The notes: generated from the letters alone by a model not told the origin. A stretch of 64,000 bases of DNA from JACRIM01 sp964605185 (GCA_964605185.1 CAZSBF010000004.1:12677-76676); one strand, 5' to 3'; counted from the first letter of the stretch, positions 27,158-36,495 are shown. Made by a program: numbers and translations.

Positions 27158-28330
27158 TCAACTCTTGCCGGTAGCGGTCGACTCTTTGCGAACACGTTCA
27201 ACAAGCTGCTGGAACTTCGCGTCGCCTAGGAGGGTGCGGGCCATGGCGTCGGCGAGCTTTTCCGAGCCGGCGTCATAGAGATGCACGTTGTCACGGATAT
27301 GGTCAAGGTCGTGCGGGACGGCGGCGTATCCATCGATGAAGACTGCATTCTTGGATGCGGCGAGGTCGCGAATAATGGAAGACATGGCCAAGAATGTCTC
27401 GACGGCACGTTCGGGTGTGAAGCCGCGCTGGATGCAACCTTCGGCGATGGCCTGGCGAAGCTTGTCGTTCTTCAGACTGTCGGGCGAGCCGAGAAATGCC
27501 ATGGTGGAAACGATGGGGAGCGCGGCATCGCGGCTGACAAAATCAATGAAGTCAGCGAAGTTCGTGCGGTCCCAGTCCAACGAGGCGGTGGCGACCGGCT
27601 TGTCGAGATCGGAGCCGCTACTGGCGGAGGATTTCGCGATGTCATCGAGGCGCTTGCCTTGAAGGCCGCGAATAAGCGGGTGAATGTAGCGGACGATTTG
27701 TGAATAGCGGGCGATGCGTTGCCAAAGGGGTTTGTTGAGTTGGGATTCACCCTTGCGATAGGGGCTCTGTGCGACGTCGCGGTATTGGCCCATGTCGTTC
27801 CAGGTTTCGTACAGCATGGCGGCGTCTGGATGGAAGCTGCGGCCTGTGTAGAGGTAGTTGATCTTGCAATTGAAGCTGTCGAAGCCGGGGATGGCTAGGT
27901 TGATGACTTCGACGGGCATCTTGAGTTGTTGGGCGAGCTTGAGTTGAAGCGCGCCCGGCCAGGATTTCTCCTCGGAGGATGCTTCAAAGTCGAAGGCGGC
28001 GGAACCGCCAAAGACGAGGATTCGTAGCGTGCCCGGCGGTTTTGTGAATGAGTAATCGGGGCCGCGAAATCCGTGGCGATTGATGCGGACGGGATAATTG
28101 GCGCGGTTGGTGACGGATTGCCCGGCGATCGGTCGAACGCGGATATGACCGTCGATTTCGTACTGAAGAAACTCGGGAAATGGCGCCGGGTGGAAGAGCC
28201 GCAGGGCGATTTCGATCGCGCCGAGGATGAAAATGGCGCTCATCACAAAAAACAACGCAACGACTCGAAGGCGTGGTCGTCGCCGCTGCGAGGATGGGCC
28301 ATTGGGCGTGGGTGATGAAGGCTGCGACAT
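27158..28330 (-). CDS. Membrane-anchored SGNH/GDSL hydrolase-like protein
   Basis: A 390-residue protein with an N-terminal cytosolic basic patch, one membrane anchor (about 24-44) and a periplasmic SGNH domain. Block I is ILVFGGSAAF (about 105-114) with Ser at the nucleophile position and the preceding Asp of GDS replaced by Gly. Block V is DNVHLYDAG (DxxH) near 348; an Asn in YETWNDMGQY could be the block III residue. Members in polysaccharide loci remove or add acyl groups on sugars. It is divergent from the specialised NusG gene (69 bases), so it may mark the left edge of that locus. Confidence 0.78.
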   Translation of the reverse strand: MSQPSSPTPNGPSSQRRRPRLRVVALFFVMSAIFILGAIEIALRLFHPAPFPEFLQYEIDGHIRVRPIAGQSVTNRANYPVRINRHGFRGPDYSFTKPPGTLRILVFGGSAAFDFEASSEEKSWPGALQLKLAQQLKMPVEVINLAIPGFDSFNCKINYLYTGRSFHPDAAMLYETWNDMGQYRDVAQSPYRKGESQLNKPLWQRIARYSQIVRYIHPLIRGLQGKRLDDIAKSSASSGSDLDKPVATASLDWDRTNFADFIDFVSRDAALPIVSTMAFLGSPDSLKNDKLRQAIAEGCIQRGFTPERAVETFLAMSSIIRDLAASKNAVFIDGYAAVPHDLDHIRDNVHLYDAGSEKLADAMARTLLGDAKFQQLVERVRKESTATGKS

Positions 28331-28399
28331 CAGCCGTGTAGTGTAGGGTTCGTGCGAGGTCGAGGCCAGTTACCCCAATTCAGATGGTAGTCAGGCGGG

Positions 28400-29020
28400 G
28401 TGGCCGTGCTTTATGATGGAATCGTGGGTGCCGATCGAACTGAAACGACAGATGAATCCGAGAGCCTCTACGAGGTGATGGAACGGCCTCCGGAGGAGGC
28501 GATCCCTCATGGGCTCGGCGGCGATTGGTGGGTTGCGCACACGAAGCCGCGGTCGGAGAAGCTCCTTGCGGCCGACCTGAGTCGATTGGGCGTGGCGTAT
28601 TACCTGCCTTTGCGTCGCAAGCAATCGCGCAGCCGCAAGTCCGGGCGCGTGTCGCGGTCGATTGTGCCGGTATTCAGCGGGTATCTGTTTTTCAATGCCA
28701 ATGAGCAGAGTCGACTTCGGGCATTGGCGACGAATCGAATCGTGACGACCTTGCGAGTCCCTGAGCAGGAGCGATTCGTCGGAGAGCTTCGTCAAATCCA
28801 CCGCGTCATTGCGGCGCAGGTCGAATATCAGGTTCACGGACAAATTCTCGACGGCGAATGGGTTCGCGTGATTGCGGGGCCCTTAGAAGGGACCGAGGGA
28901 ATGGTGACGGGGCGGTTGTCGCGGGCGCGGTTGATCCTTAATGTCGGGATGTTGGGGCAGGCGGTCAGCGTGCGGGTTGAGCGAAACGCGCTGGAGCGCC
29001 TTGGGCGACCGCCATACTGA
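28400..29020 (+). CDS. Specialised NusG paralogue (RfaH/UpxY/LoaP type antiterminator)
   Basis: NusG-like protein that heads the polysaccharide locus and likely makes RNA polymerase read through the long operon. The NGN domain covers about residues 42-140: WWVAHTKPRSEKLLAADL, AYYLPLRRK, SIVPVFSGYLFF. The KOW domain follows at about 150-200 (GEWVRVIAGPLEGTEGMV). It starts at GTG; about 40 non-conserved residues precede the NGN domain, so an internal start such as the ATG at codon 27 is possible. It differs clearly from the housekeeping NusG at 10096. A 325-base leader lies between it and the first sugar gene. Confidence 0.9.
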   Translation: MAVLYDGIVGADRTETTDESESLYEVMERPPEEAIPHGLGGDWWVAHTKPRSEKLLAADLSRLGVAYYLPLRRKQSRSRKSGRVSRSIVPVFSGYLFFNANEQSRLRALATNRIVTTLRVPEQERFVGELRQIHRVIAAQVEYQVHGQILDGEWVRVIAGPLEGTEGMVTGRLSRARLILNVGMLGQAVSVRVERNALERLGRPPY

Positions 29021-29345
29021 GCGCATTTCAACGGATAAGCGGGACTGGGCGGGTCGACTTTTGTGTCTAAGTGCTGATTCCGACGAACTCTGCGGGCGGC
29101 GGCTCGTAAGAGTTAAGGTCGCTATTTATCAGGGCTTACGACGATTCCGAGTTGTAGCCCATGGGTGGGATGACCGATATCATTACTGCCTGTGTCTTCC
29201 GGGCTTGCCGTTGCGCAAGTCGTTTATCGACAAGGGATTCTGTCGGGCGCAAGCATGCGGCTGATGGGGACGGAGTCTAGACAGCGGGCGAATTTTGCCG
29301 GATGCGCGTGGTGAAACGAGGAATTGTGAAACCAGGAGACGTTCG
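29021..29345 (+). other. Untranslated leader between specialised NusG and the epimerase gene
   Basis: About 325 bases with no plausible gene. It contains a short inverted CTTGC/GCAAG (about 29203-29218) but no clear intrinsic terminator and no RfaH-type ops element (GGCGGTAGC). It is a candidate site of action for the antiterminator encoded just upstream. Confidence 0.5.
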
Positions 29346-30293
29346 ATGAGCACCGCGTTGGTAACGGGGGCGGCAGGGTTCATTGGATCGCATCTGACCG
29401 AGCGGTTGCTCGCGGCCGGCTGGCGAGTCACCGGATTGGATTGCTTTGACAGTTTTTATGACCCGGCGATCAAGCGGCGCAATCTCCACGCGTGTGTGGC
29501 CAATGACCGGTTCAAGTTGGTGGAAGGGGATATTCGTGATCCGAAGGCGGTCAGTGATGCGTGCGCGGGCGGTGTGGATGTGATCGTGCATCTGGCGGCG
29601 CGGGCGGGCGTGAGGCCGTCGATTGAAGATCCACTTCTGTATCAGGATGTGAACGTCAATGGGACGTGCGTGATGCTGGAGGCAGCGCGAAAGTTCAAGG
29701 TGGGGCGGTTTGTCTTCGCGAGCAGTTCCAGCGTGTATGGCAATAACGAGAAGGTGCCGTTCTCCGAAAGCGACAACGTCGACAATCCGATTTCGCCTTA
29801 TGCGGCTAGCAAGAAGGCGGGGGAATTGCTTTGTCACACCTATCACCATCTGTTTGGAATCAACATCAACTGTCTTCGATTCTTCACGGTCTATGGCGCG
29901 CGACAGCGGCCGGACCTTGCGATTAATAAGTTCACGCGGCTAATTGACTCTGGTAAACCAATCCAGATGTTCGGTGATGGCAGCATGATGCGCGATCACA
30001 CCTATATCGACGACATCCTCTCGGGCATCCTTGCGGCGATGGAACGATTCAAGGGGTATCGCATTTACAACCTTGGTGAATCGGAACCGATTTCACTGAA
30101 GGACCTCATCGGGGCGATAGAGAAGGCGGTGGCGAAGCGAGCGAACGTCGAACGACTGCCGCTGCAGCCGGGAGATGTCGATCGAACGTTTGCGGACATT
30201 TCGCGGGCGCGGGCCGAATTGGGGTATCAACCGAAGACGAGCCTCGCCGAGGGGCTGGCCCACTTTGTGAAGTGGTATCAATCGAATAAGTAG
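29346..30293 (+). CDS. NAD-dependent epimerase, UDP-glucuronate 4-epimerase-like
   Basis: Extended short-chain dehydrogenase that most resembles UDP-glucuronate 4-epimerases (CapI/GAE group), giving UDP-galacturonate. Seen: NAD loop TGAAGFIGSHL, GLDCFDSFYDPAIKRRN (the YD-P-KRRN stretch is typical of the uronate group), LAARAGVRPSIEDP, the SSSSVYG and YAASK catalytic Ser/Tyr/Lys, and RFFTVYGARQRPDLA. The ATG at 29346 has AGGAG ten bases upstream; the longer open frame from 29295 is not conserved. It is the first sugar gene after the leader and the best evidence for uronic acids in the glycan. No UDP-glucose dehydrogenase is nearby. Confidence 0.9.
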   Translation: MSTALVTGAAGFIGSHLTERLLAAGWRVTGLDCFDSFYDPAIKRRNLHACVANDRFKLVEGDIRDPKAVSDACAGGVDVIVHLAARAGVRPSIEDPLLYQDVNVNGTCVMLEAARKFKVGRFVFASSSSVYGNNEKVPFSESDNVDNPISPYAASKKAGELLCHTYHHLFGININCLRFFTVYGARQRPDLAINKFTRLIDSGKPIQMFGDGSMMRDHTYIDDILSGILAAMERFKGYRIYNLGESEPISLKDLIGAIEKAVAKRANVERLPLQPGDVDRTFADISRARAELGYQPKTSLAEGLAHFVKWYQSNK

Positions 30294-30334
30294 CATTGCT
30301 CGTGCAGCCAACGTGCTGAACGAGTCCTTTCTTC

Positions 30335-31879
30335 ATGCGTCAAGCCGACCGCATCATTCTCAATACGATTTCAAACTATGCGCTGACGATGGTCACGATG
30401 GCGAGTCAACTCGTGATGATTCCGATCGTGGTGCGGCACATTGATAAGAGCGGTTTCGGTTTGGCAAACATGGTGCTGGCTCCATTTGGTTTCTTTGAGG
30501 TGATGGCTGGTTCCTTTGGCCGGGCCTTGCATCGGTTCATTCCGCAGGATTTAGCGGCTAACGATGAACAGCGTGTGAGCCGGACGTTTACGACGGCGAT
30601 GGCCGGATACGTTGCGATGGGCACGGTGGGGGCAATCGCGACATGGTTCGCATTCGACTGGATGCTGGCCGGAGCGGACGTTGCGCCATCGGTGATGGTG
30701 GACGGCCGTCGGGCGATGTGGGTCCTCATCGTTTGGCTGATTGTCGGCTTTCCCTTGTGGGGGTATCGCAAAGGATTGGAGGCGATTCAGCGATATGACT
30801 TGCTCGGATTGTCACATGGAATCGTCACGCTGTTGCGCACGATCGCCGTGATCGTCGTTTTCTCGATGGGATACGGATCCGTGACGTTTTTCGTCGGATC
30901 GCAACTGGCCGCGCTTGTTATTGTGAATCTCATTTGTCGAAGGTTCCTTCGACGGGCGGTTCCGGGGATGCGAGAACGGCCGTCCCTGGTGGATCGGGCG
31001 TCCATCATTCTTGTCGGCACCTTCGCTGCGGCCACGTTGCTTGGGATTGTTGGTGAAATCTGCGGAAGCTATGGATTTCGCATCTTCGTCGGCAAAGAGC
31101 TTGGCATGGACAAGCTGGGGGCTCTGGCGGCTGTGTGGACACTTCAACTTACGATTGGGCGGCTCATCGATGAATTGACCAACGCCTTCTCGCCGGCAAT
31201 CAGTTCCCTGGATGCGAGGGGCTCGTCGGCGAATGTTGCGAAGTTGATGCTCACGGGAACCAAGTCGTCGATGTTGGTGGCATCGAGCATGTGCATTGTT
31301 CCTCTGGCTGCCGCCGCACCGTTTTTGCATTTGTGGCTGGGCGATTCGTTTCGCGGCTATGAGACACTGCTTTATGTGTTCCTGTTGGTGATGCTTCCGT
31401 TTTGCGTCGGGATGACGCCGACGTATGTATTGTTTGGATTGGGTCGAGTCACGACGACGGGGACCGTGATGCTGGTTCGCGGGCTAAGCGGGCTGCTCAT
31501 AGCATTGGCGTATGTGTACTGGGTGGATCGGAATCTGACCGGCGCGGTGTTGTGCATGCTCGGTGTGCAGAATAGCGGCGGAATCGTGATGCTGTTTTCA
31601 GCGTGTCGCGCGGTTGGCGTGAAGTTCTGGTTTGCCCTTTATGAAGTGATGATCAAACCGCTGGGGTTGTCGGCGATTGCCGCGGCCGGAACGTGGATCG
31701 TTCTTCAGCAGGTGGGCAACAATCAGTGGTGGAAACTGATTGTAAGCGTCGGACTGGGGGAGTTTGTATTGCTGCTCCTGGTGCTCGGCTTCGGACTGGG
31801 CGACGAAGAGCGGACGAGGATTTTCTCCTTCTTCCATCGGGCGTGGGCACGTGTGGTGAAAAGCGGCACCGCCGGTTGA
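30335..31879 (+). CDS. Polysaccharide flippase (Wzx/MATE-like)
   Basis: A 514-residue membrane protein with about 14 hydrophobic segments, of the MOP superfamily (Polysacc_synt type). The N-terminus RIILNTISNYALTMVTMASQLVMIPIVVRHI with an amphipathic start and LGLANMVLAPFGFFEV-like second helix is typical of Wzx proteins. It would flip undecaprenyl-linked repeat units across the inner membrane for the Wzy-dependent route. It lies 41 bases after the epimerase gene and 15 before the CapA-like gene, within the continuous plus-strand locus. Confidence 0.88.
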   Translation: MRQADRIILNTISNYALTMVTMASQLVMIPIVVRHIDKSGFGLANMVLAPFGFFEVMAGSFGRALHRFIPQDLAANDEQRVSRTFTTAMAGYVAMGTVGAIATWFAFDWMLAGADVAPSVMVDGRRAMWVLIVWLIVGFPLWGYRKGLEAIQRYDLLGLSHGIVTLLRTIAVIVVFSMGYGSVTFFVGSQLAALVIVNLICRRFLRRAVPGMRERPSLVDRASIILVGTFAAATLLGIVGEICGSYGFRIFVGKELGMDKLGALAAVWTLQLTIGRLIDELTNAFSPAISSLDARGSSANVAKLMLTGTKSSMLVASSMCIVPLAAAAPFLHLWLGDSFRGYETLLYVFLLVMLPFCVGMTPTYVLFGLGRVTTTGTVMLVRGLSGLLIALAYVYWVDRNLTGAVLCMLGVQNSGGIVMLFSACRAVGVKFWFALYEVMIKPLGLSAIAAAGTWIVLQQVGNNQWWKLIVSVGLGEFVLLLLVLGFGLGDEERTRIFSFFHRAWARVVKSGTAG

Positions 31880-31894
31880 GTTGTTACTGCGTTT

Positions 31895-33220
31895 ATGGTA
31901 CCTGTCGTCGATTTGAAACTATCTGAAGCACCCACGGACAGCATGCGGTTGCTTGCAGTGGGGGATGTTGCGCTGCCCGAGGGACCGGTTTACGGGCCGT
32001 ACTCCAAGGGGTTTGATCGATATCTCCATCCCGACGTGGCCACGTTGTGCGCGGAAAAAGATTTTTCAATCGCGGACCTGGAGTGCACACTTTTTTCGTC
32101 CGCGACGCCGATTTCAAAGTTTGGACCGACGCTTCATGCCAGCCCCAAGACGTTGGAAGCGCTGCGTGAGGGCCACTTCGATGCGGTTACGCTGGCGAAC
32201 AACCACATTCTTGATTATGGAACGGATTCGATGTTTCGCACGCGTGACGCCTGCGAGAAATCCGGATTTCGTACGGTGGGCGCCGGACAGAACCTCGATG
32301 ACGCCGGGCGGCCGCTCGTATTCACGCATGAGGGGCATCGCATTGCGGTCATCGCGATGACTGAAGAAGAGTTTTCATGCGCGACGCCCACTCGCGCCGG
32401 AGCCGCACCGCTGGACATAGTCTGGGCATACGGGCTCATTCGCGCCGCAAAAGAAATCGCGGATCTTGTCATCGTGGTAGCACATTGCGGGAGCATGTAC
32501 TATCCGTTGCCCAGCCCAAGGACGCAGCGTTGGCTGCGAGCGTTGGTGGACGCAGGGGCGAATGCGGTTATCGCACATCATTCGCATGTTGTGGCGGGCG
32601 TGGAAGTCTATAGAAGTGCTCCAATACTCTATGGACTCGGGAACTTCTTGTTTCCATTTCCTTCCAAATCCGCTCCGCCCGCGTGTTGGCCCGTCGGAAT
32701 GATCGCACGGTTGTCGCTTTCACGAACCGGCGTGCATCGCGTGGAGTGTTTCCTGACGAAGCAGGCCGTGGACGATTCAGCATGCGGCGTGTCATTTCCC
32801 GAGGGCCGAACTGTCGACGCGTGGCGCACGCGTATGTCACAATTGAATGAAATTGCTTCCTGTCCGAGTCGAGTCGCGGGCCATTGGGATTATTATTGCC
32901 GGGCAACACGCTGGCTTTATTTCACAAACCTCTTCGGATGTGCCGGATTGGCGCCGGCGAAGCTGGAATTTGTATTGAAGGATGGGGTTCGCTACAAGGC
33001 TCCGCATTATGCCGGACTCTTCCTTACCGGTTTGTTGGGGCGATTCGCCACACCCGCCCGAACTCGCAAGGCCGCTATGTCGGCGCTCATTAACTGGTTT
33101 CGATGTCCCTCCCACCAGGAGGCAATCATCCGGGTGGCTGAATTAGAACAGCTTGACTGGCCGCTGGATGAGTCCCTCCGTTCCGAGTTTTCCGCTGTAA
33201 CCGCTGACTGTCAATGGTAA
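31895..33220 (+). CDS. CapA/PgsA-like metallophosphoesterase
   Basis: A 441-residue member of the CapA family (calcineurin-like fold). The metal-site motifs are MRLLAVGDVAL, FSIADLECTL, VTLANNHILDYG, IVVAHCGSMY and AHHSHVVAG, followed by YGLGNFLFP, all in family order within residues 15-270. The C-terminal 170 residues are not conserved. No signal peptide or anchor is evident. CapA proteins take part in poly-gamma-glutamate and some capsule systems, where their reaction is not settled. Its stop overlaps the next gene by seven bases. Confidence 0.87.
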   Translation: MVPVVDLKLSEAPTDSMRLLAVGDVALPEGPVYGPYSKGFDRYLHPDVATLCAEKDFSIADLECTLFSSATPISKFGPTLHASPKTLEALREGHFDAVTLANNHILDYGTDSMFRTRDACEKSGFRTVGAGQNLDDAGRPLVFTHEGHRIAVIAMTEEEFSCATPTRAGAAPLDIVWAYGLIRAAKEIADLVIVVAHCGSMYYPLPSPRTQRWLRALVDAGANAVIAHHSHVVAGVEVYRSAPILYGLGNFLFPFPSKSAPPACWPVGMIARLSLSRTGVHRVECFLTKQAVDDSACGVSFPEGRTVDAWRTRMSQLNEIASCPSRVAGHWDYYCRATRWLYFTNLFGCAGLAPAKLEFVLKDGVRYKAPHYAGLFLTGLLGRFATPARTRKAAMSALINWFRCPSHQEAIIRVAELEQLDWPLDESLRSEFSAVTADCQW

Positions 33221-34440
33221 CGACAATGCCGACCGATTCGACTCCTGCTCCCAAGCGATCGCCACGACTCATGGTTAAACTGCTTGTGCTGTCTGCGAGC
33301 CTTTTCCTTGCCATTGGATTCGCTGAGGTATTTTTTCGACTTTTTGTTCCCGTGACGGATGTGGCGTTTCAGTTTTGGGATCCGGCGGTAGGGATCCGGC
33401 GCAAACCCAACCAACGCGGTGTGAATATTGCAGGGTCGAGCATTCGCGCGCCGTACAATTTCAACGCGCAAGGATGGAACTACCCTCGGGACTTTTCCTA
33501 TCCGCGAGTTTCTGGAACGCTTCGAATCTGCCTGGCGGGCGATTCGTATGTGGAGGCCATGCAGGTGCCGTGTGACCGGCAGATGGCCGTCGTCGCGGAA
33601 CAGGCGCTAACGACACCGGAACGACGCGCCGAAGTGTTTCCATTCGGTTGCTCGGGTTACGGACCGGCGCAAGAGTATCAGCTCATCCGCCACTATATTC
33701 TGGATTACAAACCCGATGCAGTCGTAATCTTATTCACTCAAAACGACGTATATGACTCGTCGCCATATCTCGGCGGGATTGAATCGTCGATCCCGGCCTT
33801 TGCACTGGACGATTCCGGCGAATTGGAGCCCATGGGGGCATCGTATTGGGAACGATCTGGTGCCCGTCGAACGATGGCGCAGCTGGCGCTCAGCCGTTAT
33901 TTTCTAATCCAAAAAAGACTATTGGACAGAATGGCCGGACCACGCGGGCCGGGTGGTGTCGTTCGGCGTGAGGTGTCGGGCATCACGTCGGATCGTTTCC
34001 GGGGCACCGGCCTGACGGATGCCCAGCGTTATGAGAAGAGCTGGTCGCTTGTTGAGAAACTTCTGGCGGCTTCGAAGGCGGAATGTGCAAAGGCGAATGC
34101 GCCACTCTGTGTCATGTTCCGTGGGCACTTACACGAAATACAAGCTGCGGAGCGAGGCGTGCTGTACGTTCCGGTGAAGCGCGAATTGGATCCGTATTGC
34201 ATGTTGGATGAGCGAATAAACGACATGGGGCGTGATTACGTCGGACCCATTTGTCAGCGTCTCGGCATTCCCTATCTGGATCTCACGGCGGATCTCGCCG
34301 CCATGGTGCGCGCCACCAAGGGAATGCACAATTTCCCCGATGACGATCACTATAACGAGGCGGCCCATGAGGCGGCGGGAAAGGCCATGGCCGCGTGGAT
34401 TCGCGAGCTGATGACCCGTGGAATTGTGAAGCGGCGATAA
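33214..34440 (+). CDS. Membrane-anchored SGNH/GDSL hydrolase
   Basis: A 408-residue protein with one N-terminal membrane segment (about 20-42) and a periplasmic SGNH domain. Block I is LAGDSYVEAMQV (GDS intact), an Asn in FTQNDVYDS is the likely block III residue, and DDDHYNEAAH supplies the Asp/His pair at the C-terminus. It would act as an O-acyl esterase or transferase on the polysaccharide. It overlaps capA by seven bases; an ATG four codons inside (33226) would remove the overlap. It shares its layout with the SGNH gene at 27158, which sits at the left edge of the locus. Confidence 0.83.
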   Translation: MVTTMPTDSTPAPKRSPRLMVKLLVLSASLFLAIGFAEVFFRLFVPVTDVAFQFWDPAVGIRRKPNQRGVNIAGSSIRAPYNFNAQGWNYPRDFSYPRVSGTLRICLAGDSYVEAMQVPCDRQMAVVAEQALTTPERRAEVFPFGCSGYGPAQEYQLIRHYILDYKPDAVVILFTQNDVYDSSPYLGGIESSIPAFALDDSGELEPMGASYWERSGARRTMAQLALSRYFLIQKRLLDRMAGPRGPGGVVRREVSGITSDRFRGTGLTDAQRYEKSWSLVEKLLAASKAECAKANAPLCVMFRGHLHEIQAAERGVLYVPVKRELDPYCMLDERINDMGRDYVGPICQRLGIPYLDLTADLAAMVRATKGMHNFPDDDHYNEAAHEAAGKAMAAWIRELMTRGIVKRR

Positions 34441-34498
34441 AGCCAACGGGATTGAGGATCAGGCTCAGGGGTTCGCTCCGTAACCGATCGAATCACGA

Positions 34499-35560
34499 AT
34501 GATTGCGATACACGACAAACCAGGAAGCTTTTCGGATCGGTGGATCGAGTATTGCCGGTCGAACGGCGTCGAGTATCGGATCGTGGACTGCTTTTCGACG
34601 GACATTATATCACAGCTTCGGGGTTGCTCGGCGCTGATGTGGGAGTGGGAGAATTTGGCGCAGGCCGACGTGCTTGCCGGGGAGCGGGTCACACGCTCGG
34701 CTGAGGCGATGGGATTACGGGTCTTTCCGGATTCGGCGACGTGCTGGCATTATGACGACAAAGTGGCGCAGAAATACTTGCTAGAAGCCGTGGGCGCGGA
34801 AATGGTTCCCTCCTATGCGTTCTATTCGCTGGATGCGGCGATGGCGTGGGTGGAGAAGACGGAGTTTCCGAAGGTATTCAAGTTGGCGCGCGGGTCAGGC
34901 TCGTTGAACGTATTCCTCGTGAAGACGCGCGACGACGCTCGTAAGGCGTGTCGCAAGGCATTCGGGCCTGGATTCAAACCCATTTCCGGGCTTGCCGGTG
35001 ATTTTTCGACGCGCATGCGAAAGCATCGGAGAAAAGGTGACTTGATTCCGCTGCTTAAGCGATTGCCCACGACACTTGCAAGCGTTGTTCGATACAACCG
35101 GACGATTGCCCGCGAGAAGGGTTACGCTTACTTTCAGGATTTCATCCCGAACAACACGACGGACACGCGCGTCACCATCATCGGAGATCGGGCATTTGCT
35201 TTTACGCGAGGGGTTCGGCCCAATGATTTTCGTGCGTCCGGCAGCGGCGATATTTCATACGACATGTCGACGATCGACCCCCGGTGCGTGCAGATCGCTT
35301 TCGAGACCGTCCGAAAGCTGAAGACGCAGAGTCTGGCCTTCGACTTCGTGAAGTCCCCCAAGGGCGACCCGTTAATCGTGGAAATCAGTTATTGTTATCT
35401 TGCTGAAGCGGTCCATGCCTGTCCCGGACATTGGGATGGGCGATTGCAATGGCATGACGGAGCAATGTGGCCGCAAGATGCCATTCTGATTGATTTGATA
35501 AATGAACTCACCGATGGCGGCAATACGGTCGTGGTCGGTGAAAAGGAGTCCCTGCGATGA
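34499..35560 (+). CDS. ATP-grasp family ligase (RimK/glutathione-synthetase-like)
   Basis: A 353-residue protein with ATP-grasp features: a preATP-grasp domain (residues 1-90, with VFPDSATCWHYDDKVAQKYLLEA entering the fold), the nucleotide-binding FPKVFKLARGSGSLNVFLV, YFQDFIPN, DTRVTIIGDRAFAFTR and a metal-site end SLAFDFVKSPKGDPLIVEISYC. It would form an amide or ester bond between a carboxylate and an amine at the cost of ATP. In this locus the likely substrate is a sugar carboxylate or an amino-acid decoration, which is inference. Its TGA overlaps the start of the next gene by four bases. Confidence 0.82.
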   Translation: MIAIHDKPGSFSDRWIEYCRSNGVEYRIVDCFSTDIISQLRGCSALMWEWENLAQADVLAGERVTRSAEAMGLRVFPDSATCWHYDDKVAQKYLLEAVGAEMVPSYAFYSLDAAMAWVEKTEFPKVFKLARGSGSLNVFLVKTRDDARKACRKAFGPGFKPISGLAGDFSTRMRKHRRKGDLIPLLKRLPTTLASVVRYNRTIAREKGYAYFQDFIPNNTTDTRVTIIGDRAFAFTRGVRPNDFRASGSGDISYDMSTIDPRCVQIAFETVRKLKTQSLAFDFVKSPKGDPLIVEISYCYLAEAVHACPGHWDGRLQWHDGAMWPQDAILIDLINELTDGGNTVVVGEKESLR

Positions 35561-36450
35561 GTAGCCTGGTAAAGTCGTTGTTTGAGAATGTGATCATCCC
35601 GCCTTGCCGCAAAGTTCGGACGTTGCGCCGGTTAGCAAATTACGTCTCACGGGCGGTTTCCGAAGAGGGCTACCATGAACTGCGGGAGCGGTTCATTGCC
35701 AACGGGCGCCATGGTCGTTGGTCTTCGGCTGATCGCGAGCGCGTCGTCCGGCGATTTGAAACCATCGAGGCGAACGTGGAATTGGGCTCTACACCGTCCG
35801 AAGGACTCATCATGGCGGAGGCACTGCTTTCGCTGGATGTGCCGGGAGAGGTCATTGAGTGCGGGTGCTTTAATGGCGGCAGTTCCGCCAAACTTTCGAT
35901 CATCGCGAAAATGATCGGCAAGAAGCTCATGATTTTCGACAGTTTTGAAGGGTTGCCGGAGGTCGACGAGTTCAATAAAAAAGATTTCAACGCGCGTAAG
36001 GGCGCCGAGTGGGTCAGCGACTGGACAGCCGGCCGTTACGCAGCGCGGCTCGATTATGTAAAGGACAACATTGCCCGGTTCGGCGAGGTCAGCGTTTGTA
36101 GTTTTCACAAAGGCTGGTTTTGCGACACGATCAAGCCGGACGTGTTGCCGGCACAAGTGGCGATGGCGTTTGTGGATGTGGATATCCCGTCCTCGGCACG
36201 AGATTGTTTCGTACCGATCTGGCCGAAGCTCGTTGATCGCGGCGTGTTCTTCATGCACGACATCGGATTTATCAAACTCCTGCAGACGATCATGGATGAG
36301 AAACTGTGGACGGAACAGTTTAAAGAGTTTCCACCGATCATTTTCGGCGCCGGCTACGGCATGGGAGATGATGCGCCCTATCTGGGAATGATGGTTCGCG
36401 GGCGTGAGGTCACTGCTGAATACATCAACAACCTGACCATCTTTAAGTAG
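35557..36450 (+). CDS. TylF/MycF-type sugar O-methyltransferase
   Basis: SAM-dependent methyltransferase of the macrocin O-methyltransferase (TylF) family, 297 residues. Characteristic blocks: VIECGCFNGGSSAKL (SAM loop), LMIFDSFEGLPE, FHKGWFCDTIK, VAMAFVDVDIPSSARDCFVPIWPKLVDRG and FMHDIG with metal-binding acidic residues. TylF-like enzymes methylate sugar hydroxyls and are common in O-antigen clusters. The ATG overlaps the ATP-grasp stop (ATGA), so both are translationally coupled. It is followed 45 bases later by the first asparagine-synthase-like gene. Confidence 0.88.
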   Translation: MSSLVKSLFENVIIPPCRKVRTLRRLANYVSRAVSEEGYHELRERFIANGRHGRWSSADRERVVRRFETIEANVELGSTPSEGLIMAEALLSLDVPGEVIECGCFNGGSSAKLSIIAKMIGKKLMIFDSFEGLPEVDEFNKKDFNARKGAEWVSDWTAGRYAARLDYVKDNIARFGEVSVCSFHKGWFCDTIKPDVLPAQVAMAFVDVDIPSSARDCFVPIWPKLVDRGVFFMHDIGFIKLLQTIMDEKLWTEQFKEFPPIIFGAGYGMGDDAPYLGMMVRGREVTAEYINNLTIFK

Positions 36451-36495
36451 TGCGAGCGGCGTTGGCCGAATCAGGTTTTCGGGGGAATCAATTTC

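Noticed and set aside
29021..29345. RfaH-type ops element or JUMPstart in the glycan leader
   Set aside because: The GGCGGTAGC core is absent; only a weak short inverted repeat was found.
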